Program-made: the position numbers and the translations under genes
Notes under the pieces: model-generated
What the model was told of the DNA's origin: nothing
Databases searched by the model: none
What the model saw: only the letters and a program-made list of their open reading frames with translations
Shown here: piece by piece, positions 1 through 9,789 of the stretch
Layout of the letters: each line of letters opens with the position of its first letter
Position numbering within the stretch: the first letter of the stretch is position 1
Assembly (NCBI GenBank): GCA_035530135.1
Contig: DATKVJ010000077.1
Coordinates: 12,070 to 76,069 of the forward strand
Direction: 5' to 3'
DNA length: 64,000 bases
DNA from: CAIYYX01 sp035530135
GTDB taxonomy: Bacteria; Pseudomonadota; Gammaproteobacteria; Burkholderiales; Rhodocyclaceae

Positions 1-411
1 AAAATCGCGTTTGGGACCAGAGACGCGCACGACGTCGCCTTGGATGCTGGCCTGCACCTTGAGCTTGCTATCCTTGAGGAGCTTGACGACCTTCTTCGCC
101 AGATCCCCTTCGACGCCGACCTTGACCTTGATTTCCTGCTTCACCTTGTTGCCGCTGATCTTGTCGACCTTGCCCTTCTCCAGGCAGCGCACGTCGATGC
201 CGCGCTTGCCGAGCTTGAGCGTCAGAATGTCATAGACCTGGCCGAGCTTGAAGTCGTCGTCGGCATACAGGGTCAACAGCTTGTCGCCGGTCTCGACGCG
301 GGCGTCGGAACCCTTGAAGTCGAAGCGGTTGGTGACTTCCTTGTTGGCCTGATCGACGGCGTTGCGCAGCTCGACTTGATCGACTTCAGATAGTATGTCG
401 AAGGATGGCAT
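1..411 (-). CDS. yajQ: YajQ family nucleotide-binding protein (partial, C-terminus off window)
   Basis: The reading frame runs from an ATG at 409-411 to the left edge without a stop, so about 137 N-terminal residues are present and the C-terminus is missing. It opens MPSFDILSEVD and continues with the VELRNAVDQANKEV and RFDFKGSDA stretches typical of YajQ (DUF520). Family members bind nucleotides, and some bind cyclic di-GMP and act as regulatory effectors. It is the last visible gene of a minus-strand run, 20 bases after ppnP. Family assignment is firm; which nucleotide this copy binds cannot be told from the sequence. Confidence 0.93.
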   Translation of the reverse strand, partial: MPSFDILSEVDQVELRNAVDQANKEVTNRFDFKGSDARVETGDKLLTLYADDDFKLGQVYDILTLKLGKRGIDVRCLEKGKVDKISGNKVKQEIKVKVGVEGDLAKKVVKLLKDSKLKVQASIQGDVVRVSGPKRDF

Positions 412-431
412 GGCGCGCTCCGGTCAAGGCT

Positions 432-746
432 TCAATCGAAATGGCAAACGTAGTCCAGGGTTTCCAGCGTCTCGATCTCGAAGCTGGAGTTGCCCGGCAC
501 GGAGAAGGACTCGCCGCCGCCGTAGCTGCGCCAGACGGCTTCACCCTTCAAACGGATGCGGCACTTGCCGGCGTTGAGCTCCATCACCTCGGGCGCACCG
601 GTGTTGAAGACGAGCGACGACGGGAAGATCACGCCCAGGGTCTTCTTGGCCCCGTCAGGGAGCAGCACGGTGTGACTCACGCACTTGCCGTCGAAGTAGA
701 GGTTGGCCCTCTTAACGACGCTGACATTATCGAACTGATTTTCCAT
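432..746 (-). CDS. ppnP: Pyrimidine/purine nucleoside phosphorylase (PpnP/YaiE, DUF1255)
   Basis: This 104-residue protein matches the small single-cupin PpnP family, which splits nucleosides with phosphate into base and ribose-1-phosphate. Family-like stretches are VVKRANLYFDGKCVSHTVL near the N-terminus, the PSSLVFNTGAPEVMELNAG segment, and the SYGGGESFSVPGNSSFEI cupin strand. I start it at MENQFDNVSV (ATG 744-746) because the longer frame adds 44 residues overlapping the upstream gene. Gaps to both neighbours are only 10 and 20 bases, so it is probably co-transcribed with the arginine genes, perhaps linking nucleoside salvage to the same transcript. Confidence 0.9.
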   Translation of the reverse strand: MENQFDNVSVVKRANLYFDGKCVSHTVLLPDGAKKTLGVIFPSSLVFNTGAPEVMELNAGKCRIRLKGEAVWRSYGGGESFSVPGNSSFEIETLETLDYVCHFD

Positions 747-756
747 TATCGACCTT

Positions 757-966
757 TCAGATTCTCCACAGACTCTGGAGAACCTCTTTGACGACGAAGC
801 CCACCATGCCGAAGGACAGAACGAAGAACAGCACCAGCGTTCCGGTTTTGCCCGCCTTGGCCTTGTGAGCCAGCTCACCGACGATGAAGAGCATGAAGAG
901 CATGAAGGCGCCGACGCCGTAGGTGAGGAAGAAGTCCGAGACCTGCGCCTCGCTGTATCCGAACAT
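757..966 (-). CDS. Small membrane protein, DUF2788-like
   Basis: A 69-residue protein starting MFGYSEAQVSDFFLTYGVG. It has two hydrophobic segments (about residues 13-30 and 42-60) joined by a short basic loop (HKAKAGKTG), so it is likely a two-pass inner-membrane protein. It resembles the DUF2788 proteins of proteobacteria, which have no assigned function. It lies 10 bases after argG and 10 bases before ppnP on the same strand, so it is very likely part of the arg transcript. The start was taken at the internal Met because the upstream extension lies inside argG. Confidence 0.8.
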   Translation of the reverse strand: MFGYSEAQVSDFFLTYGVGAFMLFMLFIVGELAHKAKAGKTGTLVLFFVLSFGMVGFVVKEVLQSLWRI

Positions 967-976
967 CGACGTCACC

Positions 977-2209
<1,233 letters not shown>

Positions 2210-2222
2210 CGCTCAGATCCCA

Positions 2223-3164
2223 TCAACTATTGACCCTGCCGATCAGCAGGTATTCCAGCAGCGCCTTCTGCGCGTGCAACCGATTCTCAGCCTCGTCCCA
2301 GACCACGCTCTGGGGTCCGTCGATCACTTCGGCCGCGACTTCCTCGCCGCGGTGCGCCGGCAGGCAGTGCATGAACAGTGCGTCGGGCTTGGCCACCTGC
2401 ATCATCTCGGCGTCCACCTGCCAGTCCTCGAAATCGCGCAGGCGTTCCTCGTTCTCGGCCTCGAAGCCCATGCTGGTCCATACGTCTGTGGTCACCAGAT
2501 CGGCGCCCGCGGCCGCCTCCATCGGATCGGGAAACTCCTCATAGTGGTCGGTGCCGTACAGGCCGGCCCGCTCGGGCTCGACTTCGTAGCCGGGCGGAGT
2601 CGAGACGTGCACGTTGAAGCCGAACACCTCCGCCGCCTGCAGCCAGGTGTTGCAGACGTTGTTCGAGTCGCCGATCCAGGCCACGGTCCTGCCTTCGATC
2701 GACCCGCGATGCTCGATGTAGGTGAAGATGTCGGCGAGAATCTGGCAGGGATGGTATTCGTTGGTCAGGCCGTTGATCACCGGCACGCGCGAGTTGGCGG
2801 CAAAGCGCTCGATGATCTCCTGCTCGAAGGTGCGGATCATCACGATGTCGCTCATGCGCGAGATGACCTGGGCCGCATCTTCCACCGGCTCGCCGCGGCC
2901 GAGTTGAGAGTCGCGCGTGTTGAGGTAGATCGCGCTGCCGCCCAGCTGCTGCATGCCGGCCTCGAAGGACAGCCGCGTGCGCGTGCTGGCCTTCTCGAAG
3001 ATCATCACCAGGGTGCGGTCTGAGAGCGGCCAGTATTGCTGGTAGCTCTTGAACTGCCCCTTGATCCAGCGCGCGCGCGCGAACAGGTAGTCGAACTCAG
3101 CGCGGGAAAAATCGTTGAACTGCAGGAAGTGCCTGGGCGCAGCGGTCGCATTCGTCATGCTCAC
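2223..3164 (-). CDS. argF: Ornithine carbamoyltransferase
   Basis: Transfers the carbamoyl group to ornithine, giving citrulline. The carbamoyl-phosphate motif STRTR is at about residues 60-64, the HPCQ loop follows NGLTNEY, and the ornithine-side motif HCLPAHRGEEV is near the C-terminus. Two starts are possible. A GTG at 3162-3164 overlaps the argD stop as GTGA, which suggests translational coupling; an ATG two codons later (3156-3158) would also work. Length 313 residues fits the anabolic enzyme. It sits between argD and argG in the same orientation. Confidence 0.97.
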   Translation of the reverse strand: MSMTNATAAPRHFLQFNDFSRAEFDYLFARARWIKGQFKSYQQYWPLSDRTLVMIFEKASTRTRLSFEAGMQQLGGSAIYLNTRDSQLGRGEPVEDAAQVISRMSDIVMIRTFEQEIIERFAANSRVPVINGLTNEYHPCQILADIFTYIEHRGSIEGRTVAWIGDSNNVCNTWLQAAEVFGFNVHVSTPPGYEVEPERAGLYGTDHYEEFPDPMEAAAGADLVTTDVWTSMGFEAENEERLRDFEDWQVDAEMMQVAKPDALFMHCLPAHRGEEVAAEVIDGPQSVVWDEAENRLHAQKALLEYLLIGRVNS

Positions 3165-4333
3165 GCCCCCAGGAATTCGCGGACCAGCCGGGACAGGGTG
3201 GCGACCAGTTCGTCGGCCTCGGCAGCGGTGAAGATCAGCGCCGGCAACAGGCGCACCACCTGGTCTGCGGTGACATTGAGCAGCAGGCCCGCGTCGAGCG
3301 CGCGCTGCACCAGTTCGCCGCAGGGACGGTCGAGTTCGACCCCGATCATCAGGCCGTCGCCGCGGATGTCTGCGACCCCGGCGACGCCCGCCAGCCGCTT
3401 GGCCAGGTCGCTTCTAATGCGATCGCCCAGCGCCAGGGCGTGGGCCATCAGGCCGTCGTGCTCAATCACGTCGAGCGTGGTCAGTGCGGCGACGCAGGCC
3501 AGGGGATTGCCACCGAAGGTGGAACCATGGCTGCCAGGCTTGAAGATCCCGGCGGCGGGTCCCGCGGCCAGGCAGGCGCCGATCGGCACGCCCGAGGCCA
3601 GGCCCTTGGCCAGGGTCATCACGTCCGCAACGATACCGGCGTGCTGGTGGGCGAACCACTTGCCGGTGCGGGCGATGCCGCACTGCACTTCATCCACCAT
3701 CAGCAACCAGCCGCGGGCCGAGCAGATGCGGCGCAGACCCTGCAGGTATTCGTCGTGGGCGATGTTGATGCCGCCCTCCCCCTGGATCGGCTCGATCAGT
3801 ACGGCGACGACGTTGGCATTGTGCTGGGCGACCGCCTCCACCGCCGCCAAATCATCGAAGGGGACGCGCACGAAGCCGGCGACCAACGGCTCGAAACCGG
3901 CCTGCGCCTTGCGGTTGCCGGTGGCGGACAGCGTCGCCAGGGTGCGGCCGTGGAAGGCACGCTCCATCACGATGATGGCGGGCTGCTCGATGCCCCGCTG
4001 GTGGCCATAGAGGCGCGCCAGCTTGATCGCCGCCTCGTTAGCCTCGCAGCCGGAATTGCAGAAGAACACCTCGTCCATGCCGGAGAGCGCGGCGAGCCGA
4101 TCCGACAAGCGTTCCTGTTCGGGAATCCGGTACAGATTGGAGACGTGGATCAGCCGGGCGACTTGCTCGGACAGGGCCCGGACCAGCGCCGGATGGGCGT
4201 GCCCGAGCGTGTTGACGGCGATGCCGGCGAGCGCGTCGAGATAGCGCCGGCCCTGTTCGTCATAGACCCAGGGCCCCTGTCCGTGGGTGAAGGCGATCGG
4301 CAGCCTGGCGTACGTGTTCATCAGATGCGGCAT
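3161..4333 (-). CDS. argD: Acetylornithine/succinyldiaminopimelate aminotransferase
   Basis: PLP-dependent class III aminotransferase that makes N-acetylornithine and can also serve lysine synthesis. The frame is open to 4393, but I start at ATG 4331-4333 (MPHLMNTYARLPIAF): it has a GGGG-containing ribosome site a few bases upstream and matches where relatives begin, giving 390 residues. Visible signatures are the FCNSGCEANEAAIKLAR segment, the DEVQCGIARTGK stretch holding the PLP-contacting Asp, and the PLP lysine in LAKGLASGVPIG. It is the first gene of the arg operon and its stop overlaps the argF start. Confidence 0.96.
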   Translation of the reverse strand: MPHLMNTYARLPIAFTHGQGPWVYDEQGRRYLDALAGIAVNTLGHAHPALVRALSEQVARLIHVSNLYRIPEQERLSDRLAALSGMDEVFFCNSGCEANEAAIKLARLYGHQRGIEQPAIIVMERAFHGRTLATLSATGNRKAQAGFEPLVAGFVRVPFDDLAAVEAVAQHNANVVAVLIEPIQGEGGINIAHDEYLQGLRRICSARGWLLMVDEVQCGIARTGKWFAHQHAGIVADVMTLAKGLASGVPIGACLAAGPAAGIFKPGSHGSTFGGNPLACVAALTTLDVIEHDGLMAHALALGDRIRSDLAKRLAGVAGVADIRGDGLMIGVELDRPCGELVQRALDAGLLLNVTADQVVRLLPALIFTAAEADELVATLSRLVREFLGA

Positions 4334-4463
4334 GGCGAGCCCCGCTTGAAACTCCAAATAGCGACGGCGGCTCGCGCCGCCGTGGTTGTGCAAGATAGAC
4401 AGGCATGTCTTGCTTGAGACCGCATCTTATGTGAAAAATAGCAGCCTGTATAGTGAGGTCATG

Positions 4464-5228
4464 ATGGCGCGCATCGCAGTTTTCAACCAGAAGGGCGGCG
4501 TCGGCAAAACCACCACCGCGCTCAACCTCGGGGCCGCATTGGCGCGCCGCGAGCGGCCTGTATTGCTGGTCGATCTCGATCCACAGGCACATTTGTCATC
4601 GATCCACGGCAATGCCCTGGGCAATGTTGCCGCCAGCGCATTCGCCTTCTACCGAGACAACACGCCGCTCGCCGCGCTCGAGATCGACTGGGCGGGCGTG
4701 GGCCGGCTGATCCCGGCCCACGCCGAACTCATCCGGGTGGATTCGGTGTTCGGCAAAGGTCCGAACATCCTCAACCGCCTTAATCAGGGACTCAACGACC
4801 TCGCCGTAACGGCACCCGAGCGCACCGTCCTGATCGATTGCTGCCCCTTCCTCGGCGTGCTCTCGCTCAACGCGGTGTTCGCGGCAGAGCGCTTGTTGAT
4901 TCCGGTGGCCTCGGACTTCCTCAGCATGCGCGGCGCGCTGCAGATCGAACACACCCTGACCGCGATCGAACCGGTGCTCAAGCGGCGCATCGGACGCAGC
5001 TACCTACTGACCCGTTTCGACCGTCGCCGCAACATGAGCTACGAAATACAGAAACGCATGCACGAACGCTTCGGCGTCGAGTTATGTGAAACGGTGATTT
5101 CCGAGAATGTCGCCGTGGCCGAGGCTCCGGCCATGGGCCTGGACATCTTCAGCCACGCCGAATCGAGCCGCGGTGCTCAAGACTATGCGGCGCTGCTCGA
5201 TGAATTGACGAGCAAGGATCTCGTCTGA
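4464..5228 (+). CDS. Orphan ParA-family ATPase
   Basis: A 254-residue protein starting MARIAVFNQKGGVGKTTTA, with the deviant Walker A motif KGGVGKTT at about residues 10-17. The Walker B-like TVLIDCCPF segment and a switch-like VASDFLSMRGAL stretch follow. ATG 4464 is preferred over 4461 because AGTGAGG lies 5 bases before it. ParA/MinD ATPases form ATP dimers on DNA, membrane or other scaffolds to position cargo. No ParB, plasmid gene, chemotaxis gene or cellulose gene is adjacent, so its cargo is unknown. It is divergent from argD. Family is certain; role is open. Confidence 0.88.
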   Translation: MARIAVFNQKGGVGKTTTALNLGAALARRERPVLLVDLDPQAHLSSIHGNALGNVAASAFAFYRDNTPLAALEIDWAGVGRLIPAHAELIRVDSVFGKGPNILNRLNQGLNDLAVTAPERTVLIDCCPFLGVLSLNAVFAAERLLIPVASDFLSMRGALQIEHTLTAIEPVLKRRIGRSYLLTRFDRRRNMSYEIQKRMHERFGVELCETVISENVAVAEAPAMGLDIFSHAESSRGAQDYAALLDELTSKDLV

Positions 5229-5257
5229 CGCTCTTGGGAATTGAGCCGTTGGCTGGC

Positions 5258-5479
5258 TCAGCGCGCAATCAGCCTCAGCACGTCTTCAAAGTTCGCCGGT
5301 GGGGTGCGGTCACTGCCGTGGTGGCAGATGCACTCCATGATCTCGCAGTCGCGATAAATCTGGCGCAGCTTGCGTTGGGCATGCTCCTCATCGCGGCCGT
5401 GGATCATCAGGTTGCTGACGGCCAGACCATCACGAGTGCGAATGCGAAAGGCATATTTCCTAAAGGCGAACGCGTGCAT
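5258..5479 (-). CDS. Hypothetical 73-residue protein
   Basis: I recognise this only as a type of small conserved betaproteobacterial protein without known function. It starts MHAFAFRKYAFRIRTRDG, is basic, and carries HGRDEEHAQRKLRQIY followed by CEIMECICHHG with three cysteines and two histidines close together (about residues 45-54), which could bind a metal. The gene is supported by AAGGGG five bases before the start and by a well-spaced sigma70-like promoter upstream (5512-5540). It stands alone between the ParA gene and rpsT. Confidence 0.7.
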   Translation of the reverse strand: MHAFAFRKYAFRIRTRDGLAVSNLMIHGRDEEHAQRKLRQIYRDCEIMECICHHGSDRTPPANFEDVLRLIAR

Positions 5480-5511
5480 GAAAACCCCTTGTACATCAAT
5501 GAGGTTTGGCC

Positions 5512-5540
5512 AGTATATGTAACTACTTTCAGGAAATCAA
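5512..5540 (-). promoter_or_regulatory. Sigma70-type promoter for the 73-residue hypothetical
   Basis: On the minus strand TTGATT (5535-5540) and TATACT (5512-5517) are separated by exactly 17 bases, a near-consensus sigma70 arrangement. The predicted transcript begins around 5505, roughly 25 bases before the ATG at 5479, leaving room for the AAGGGG ribosome site. Confidence 0.6.
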
Positions 5541-5641
5541 GCCAGCCTATTATTTATGCTGGTTTTTTGCCTCCCGGCTTAGCGGCTGGGACAGACTTTC
5601 GGGCGGACCCAACGGCCCGCCGGCGCAAAAGACTGAGGCTG

Positions 5642-5902
5642 TCAGAGCGCCTTGATAGCAGCGGACAGGCGGCTCTTGTGGCGTGCCGCCTTGTTCTTGT
5701 GGATGATCTTCTTGTCGGCGATGCTGTCGATGACGCTCATCGACTCGACAAACTCCGCTTGCGCGGCAGGCTTATCGCCGGCGACGATCGCCTTTTGCAC
5801 TTTCTTGATCGCGGTGCGCAGGGTCGAGCGCAGGCTCACGTTGTGGGTACGCTGCTTGACCGCCTGACGGGCGCGCTTGCGGGCTTGGGCGCTGTTGGCC
5901 AT
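5642..5902 (-). CDS. rpsT: 30S ribosomal protein S20
   Basis: An 86-residue, Lys/Arg-rich protein starting MANSAQARKRARQ, followed by TLRTAIKKVQKAI and ending HKSRLSAAIKAL, clearly ribosomal protein S20 of the small subunit body. The start is the Met at 5900-5902; the longer frame reads through its own 5' leader. Directly upstream is a TATAAT-containing promoter (5938-5966). It is divergent from murJ, an arrangement often seen in betaproteobacteria. S20 is commonly autoregulated at translation, but no specific leader structure is obvious here. Confidence 0.97.
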   Translation of the reverse strand: MANSAQARKRARQAVKQRTHNVSLRSTLRTAIKKVQKAIVAGDKPAAQAEFVESMSVIDSIADKKIIHKNKAARHKSRLSAAIKAL

Positions 5903-5937
5903 ATGTATGGTTCCGGCTAAGACGTTAAAAGGCAATG

Positions 5938-5966
5938 ATTATAGGGAATTCCCGGGCGAGGCGCAA
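5938..5966 (-). promoter_or_regulatory. Promoter of rpsT
   Basis: On the minus strand a perfect TATAAT (5938-5943) lies 17 bases after TTGCGC (5961-5966). The expected start site is about 30 bases before the rpsT ATG. Confidence 0.65.
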
Positions 5967-6020
5967 GACGCGCGGAGCCCAAGGAAAGCCGCTACTATTG
6001 CGCTCTTTTGCTCCAGCCGC

Positions 6021-7556
6021 ATGAACCTGCTCAAGGCCCTCGCCACCGTCAGCGGCATGACGCTGCTGTCGCGCATTCTCGGTTTCCTCCGGGATTTCGT
6101 CTTCGCCCGTATCTTCGGCGCCGGCATGGCGATGGATGCTTTCGTGGTCGCCTCCCGCCTGCCCAATCTGCTGCGCCGGCTGTTCGCGGAAGGCGCCTTC
6201 TCCCAGGCATTCGTTCCGATCCTGGCCGAATACAAGAACCGGCGCGGCGCGGACGAGACGCACCGGCTGGTCGACCACGTCGCCACCCTGCTGTTCCTGG
6301 CGCTCGCCGTCGTCTCCATTCTGGGCGTTGCGGTCACACCGTTCCTGATCTACGTCACGGCGCCGGGCTTCGCCGCCAACTCGGACAAGTTCGCGCTGAC
6401 GGTCGAACTCACCCGGATCACCTTCCCCTACATCCTGTTCATTTCGCTGGTAGCCCTCGCCGCCGGCGTGCTCAACACCTGGAGCCGCTTCGCGCTGCCG
6501 GCGATCACGCCGGTGCTGCTCAACCTCGCCTTCATCGGCATGGCGCTGTTCGCCGCACCCTGGTTTCACCCGCCGGTGCTGGCGCTGGCCTGGGCGGTTC
6601 TCCTGGGCGGCGTGCTGCAACTGGGGATACAGCTGCCGGCGCTGGCCAGGATCGGCATGCTGCCGCGCTTCTCGCTCAGTTTCAGCGACCCGGCGGTGCG
6701 GCGCATCCTGAAGCTGATGGGCCCGGCGGTCCTCGGCGTTTCGGTGGCGCAGATCTCCCTGCTGATCAATACCATTTTCGCTTCTTTCCTGCCCAACGGC
6801 AGCGTCTCCTGGCTCTACTACGCCGACCGAATGATGGAATTCCCGGCAGGGCTGCTCGGCGCCGCCCTGGGCACCATCCTGCTGCCCAGCCTGTCGAAGT
6901 TTCACGCCGACGCACAACCCGCCGAGTTCTCCAAGCTCCTCGACTGGGGACTGCGCCTGACCCTGATGTTGACCCTGCCAGCGGCGCTGGCGCTGGCGAC
7001 CCTCGCGGTGCCGTTGCTGTCCACGCTGTTTCTGCACGGCGCATTCACCGCAAACGACGTCCTGCAGACGCGCGCCGCACTGGTCGCCTACAGCCTCGGC
7101 TTGTGCGGACTGATCCTGGTGAAGGTGCTGGCGCCGGGTTTCTATGCCCGCCAGGACATCCGCACGCCGGTGAAGATTGCGCTGCTGACGCTGGTGATGA
7201 CCCAGTTGATGAATCTCGTCTTTGTCGGCTGGTTGAAACACGCCGGTCTGGCGCTGTCGATCGGATTGGCCTCCTGCCTCAATGCCACCCTGCTCTATCG
7301 CGGTCTACGCCGACTCGGCATCTATGCCCCCCAGCCCGGATGGGGAGGCTTCCTGGCCAGGATAGCCCTGGCACTGACGTCCCTGGGTCTGGTGCTCTGG
7401 TTCGGCATGGGAAGGGAAGCCGCGTGGCTCCAAATGGCGTCGCTGGAACGGGTGCTGCGTCTGGCCGGCTTGGTGATCGGCGGGGTACTCGCCTACTTCG
7501 GCACGCTGAGGCTCGCCGGTTTTCGCATTGCGGATTTCAAGAAGCGCGGCGCCTAG
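6021..7556 (+). CDS. murJ: Lipid II flippase MurJ (MviN)
   Basis: A 511-residue polytopic inner-membrane protein of the MOP exporter superfamily that moves lipid II across the membrane for peptidoglycan synthesis. It begins MNLLKALATVSGMTLLSRILGF, the typical MurJ opening. It then shows RDFVFARIFGAG, RLPNLLRRLFAEGAFSQAFVP and GAALGTILLPSLSKFHA, all highly conserved family segments, with about 14 hydrophobic helices. The start at 6021 matches homologues; the frame extends upstream into rpsT promoter DNA and is not used. It is divergent from rpsT and convergent with hppA. Confidence 0.97.
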   Translation: MNLLKALATVSGMTLLSRILGFLRDFVFARIFGAGMAMDAFVVASRLPNLLRRLFAEGAFSQAFVPILAEYKNRRGADETHRLVDHVATLLFLALAVVSILGVAVTPFLIYVTAPGFAANSDKFALTVELTRITFPYILFISLVALAAGVLNTWSRFALPAITPVLLNLAFIGMALFAAPWFHPPVLALAWAVLLGGVLQLGIQLPALARIGMLPRFSLSFSDPAVRRILKLMGPAVLGVSVAQISLLINTIFASFLPNGSVSWLYYADRMMEFPAGLLGAALGTILLPSLSKFHADAQPAEFSKLLDWGLRLTLMLTLPAALALATLAVPLLSTLFLHGAFTANDVLQTRAALVAYSLGLCGLILVKVLAPGFYARQDIRTPVKIALLTLVMTQLMNLVFVGWLKHAGLALSIGLASCLNATLLYRGLRRLGIYAPQPGWGGFLARIALALTSLGLVLWFGMGREAAWLQMASLERVLRLAGLVIGGVLAYFGTLRLAGFRIADFKKRGA

Positions 7557-7584
7557 AAAAAAGGGCAGCCCCGAGGCTGCCCTT
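7557..7584 (-). terminator. Rho-independent terminator of hppA
   Basis: A 10-bp perfect stem (AAGGGCAGCC/GGCTGCCCTT, loop CCGA) ends in a run of six T on the minus strand, 20 bases after the hppA stop. It may also halt transcription leaving murJ, but no T-run follows on that strand. Confidence 0.85.
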
Positions 7585-7604
7585 CAGTGGATTGCCGACT
7601 CGGA

Positions 7605-9656
7605 TCAGGACAACATCAGCGGCACGATCATCAGCGCGACGATGTTGATGATCTTGATCAGCGGGTTCACCGCCGGTCCGGCCGTATCCTTGTAGGGGTC
7701 GCCGACGGTGTCGCCGGTCACCGCGGCCTTGTGCGTCTCGGAGCCCTTGCCACCGAAGTTGCCTTCCTCGATGTACTTCTTGGCGTTATCCCAGGCGCCG
7801 CCGCCGGTGGTCATCGAAATGGCCACGAAGATGCCGGTCACGATGGTGCCCACCAGCACGCCACCCAGCGCCTGCGGGCCGAGGATCAGGCCGACCAGCA
7901 CCGGAACCGCGACGGGCAGCAACGAGGGCACGATCATTTCTTTGATCGCGGCCTTGGTCAGCATATCCACCGCCTTGGAATAATCCGGTTTGGCGGTGCC
8001 GGCCATGATTCCGGGGATCTCCTTGAACTGGCGGCGCACCTCCACCACCACGGAGCCCGCGGCGCGACCGACGGCTTCCATGCCCATGGCCGCGAACAGG
8101 TAGGGCACCATGCCGCCGATGAACAGGCCGATGATGACCATGTGGTTGGACAGATCGAAGGTCAGCACCTTGCCGCTGGCGGACAACGCGTGGGTGTAGT
8201 CGGCGAACAGCACCAGCGAGGCCAGGCCGGCGGAACCGATCGCGTAGCCCTTGGTGACGGCCTTGGTGGTGTTGCCCACGGCGTCGAGCGGATCGGTGAT
8301 GTTGCGGATGGCCTCGGGCAGCCCGGCCATCTCGGCGATGCCGCCGGCGTTGTCGGTGATCGGACCGTAAGCGTCGAGGGCGACGATGATGCCGGTCATC
8401 GACAGCATCGAGGTCGCCGCGATGGCGATGCCGTACAGACCGGCCAGCGAATAGGCACTGCCGATGCTGGCACAGACCGCGAGCACGGGCAACGCGGTCG
8501 ATTTCATCGAAACCCCGAGGCCGGCGATGACGTTGGTGCCGTGGCCGGTGGTGGAAGCCTGGGCGATATGGCGGACCGGGCCGTACTCGGTCGCCGTGTA
8601 GTATTCGGTGATCACCACCAGCGCAGCGGTCAGCGCCAAGCCGATCAGTCCGGCAAAGTACAGGTTCAGCGAAGATACCGCCTGGTCGGCCAGCATCACG
8701 CTATCGCCCATCATCATCTTGGTGATCGGATAGAAGGCGACGGCCGCCAGCACGCCGGACACGATCAGGCCGCGATAGAGCGCATTCATGATCTTGCCGC
8801 CCTCGCGGGCCTTGACGAAGAAGGTGCCAATGATCGAGGCGATGATCGAGGATCCGCCCAGCACCAGCGGATAGATCACCGCATTCGGGCCGGCGTTGGC
8901 CATCAGCATCGCGCCCAGAATCATGGTGGCGATGATGGTCACGGCGTAGGTCTCGAACAGGTCGGCCGCCATGCCGGCACAGTCGCCGACGTTGTCGCCG
9001 ACGTTGTCGGCGATCACCGCGGGGTTCCTCGGGTCGTCTTCCGGGATGCCGGCTTCGACCTTGCCCACCAGGTCGGCGCCGACGTCGGCGCCCTTGGTGA
9101 AGATACCCCCGCCCAGACGGGCGAAGATGGAAATCAGCGAACCGCCGAAGGCCAGGCCGACCAGGGGCTCGATCACCTTAGTCGTGCTCAGACCGGCGGG
9201 AGCGGTCGAAGCCAGATAAGCATAAAAACCAGCGACGCCGAGCAGGCCGAGTCCCACCACCAGCATGCCGGTGATCGCGCCGCCCTTGAAGGCGATGTTG
9301 AGCGCCGCGTTGAGGCCGTCCTTGGCGGCCTCCGCGGTGCGCACGTTGGCGCGGACCGAGACGTTCATGCCGATGTAGCCGGTGGCGCCGGAGAGCAGCG
9401 CTCCGATAGCGAATGCCGCCGCGGTCGCCCAGGAATGCAGACCGAGCCCGATCGCCGCAAACAGGATGACGCCGACGATGCCGATCGTGGTGTATTGCCG
9501 GTTCAGGTAGGCATTGGCGCCCTCCTGGATCGCCGCGGCGATCTCGCGCATCCTTTCGTTGCCGGTCGGTTTGCCGACAATCCAATTGATAGAAATCGCC
9601 CCGTACAGGAGCGCGGCAACGGCACATCCCAACGCAAATAGCAGACCGCCTGACAT
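7605..9656 (-). CDS. hppA: Membrane-bound proton-pumping pyrophosphatase, K+-independent type
   Basis: A 683-residue, roughly 16-helix membrane protein that couples PPi hydrolysis to ion pumping. The catalytic signature GADLVGKVEAGIPEDDPRNP and the DNVGDNVGDCAGMAADLFE segment are present. The GNTTKA motif carries lysine at the position that, in characterised M-PPases, replaces the need for K+; Na+ pumps are K+-dependent, so this should be a K+-independent H+ pump. Start ATG 9654-9656 has GGGGAGGAG five bases upstream. It follows pfp on the same strand, pairing two PPi enzymes, and ends at a strong terminator. Confidence 0.95.
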   Translation of the reverse strand: MSGGLLFALGCAVAALLYGAISINWIVGKPTGNERMREIAAAIQEGANAYLNRQYTTIGIVGVILFAAIGLGLHSWATAAAFAIGALLSGATGYIGMNVSVRANVRTAEAAKDGLNAALNIAFKGGAITGMLVVGLGLLGVAGFYAYLASTAPAGLSTTKVIEPLVGLAFGGSLISIFARLGGGIFTKGADVGADLVGKVEAGIPEDDPRNPAVIADNVGDNVGDCAGMAADLFETYAVTIIATMILGAMLMANAGPNAVIYPLVLGGSSIIASIIGTFFVKAREGGKIMNALYRGLIVSGVLAAVAFYPITKMMMGDSVMLADQAVSSLNLYFAGLIGLALTAALVVITEYYTATEYGPVRHIAQASTTGHGTNVIAGLGVSMKSTALPVLAVCASIGSAYSLAGLYGIAIAATSMLSMTGIIVALDAYGPITDNAGGIAEMAGLPEAIRNITDPLDAVGNTTKAVTKGYAIGSAGLASLVLFADYTHALSASGKVLTFDLSNHMVIIGLFIGGMVPYLFAAMGMEAVGRAAGSVVVEVRRQFKEIPGIMAGTAKPDYSKAVDMLTKAAIKEMIVPSLLPVAVPVLVGLILGPQALGGVLVGTIVTGIFVAISMTTGGGAWDNAKKYIEEGNFGGKGSETHKAAVTGDTVGDPYKDTAGPAVNPLIKIINIVALMIVPLMLS

Positions 9657-9789
9657 GATTCTCCTCCCCAAGTTAAACCGGCCCGTCATGACCGGCGAAA
9701 TTTTTTCTAATGCTCCCTCATCACCTTGCCCACACCGTCAGCTTGGCGGTTTGCGTGTGGAAGATCGGTCAGCGCCGACAACACCACCT

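Noticed and set aside
5542..5568. CCAGC/GCTGG hairpin plus T6 as a terminator for the ParA gene
   Set aside because: The stem is only five pairs with an AT-rich 11-base loop and is 310 bases beyond the parA stop, overlapping the promoter of the minus-strand hypothetical.
5925..7241. 438-residue minus-strand open frame antisense to murJ
   Set aside because: Shadow frame: Gln/Arg/Gly-rich with no recognisable domain, while murJ on the plus strand matches a full family.
7587..9641. 684-residue plus-strand open frame antisense to hppA
   Set aside because: It mirrors codon usage of the strongly supported hppA on the other strand and has low-complexity His/Gly/Asp-rich sequence, as expected from GC-rich shadow frames.
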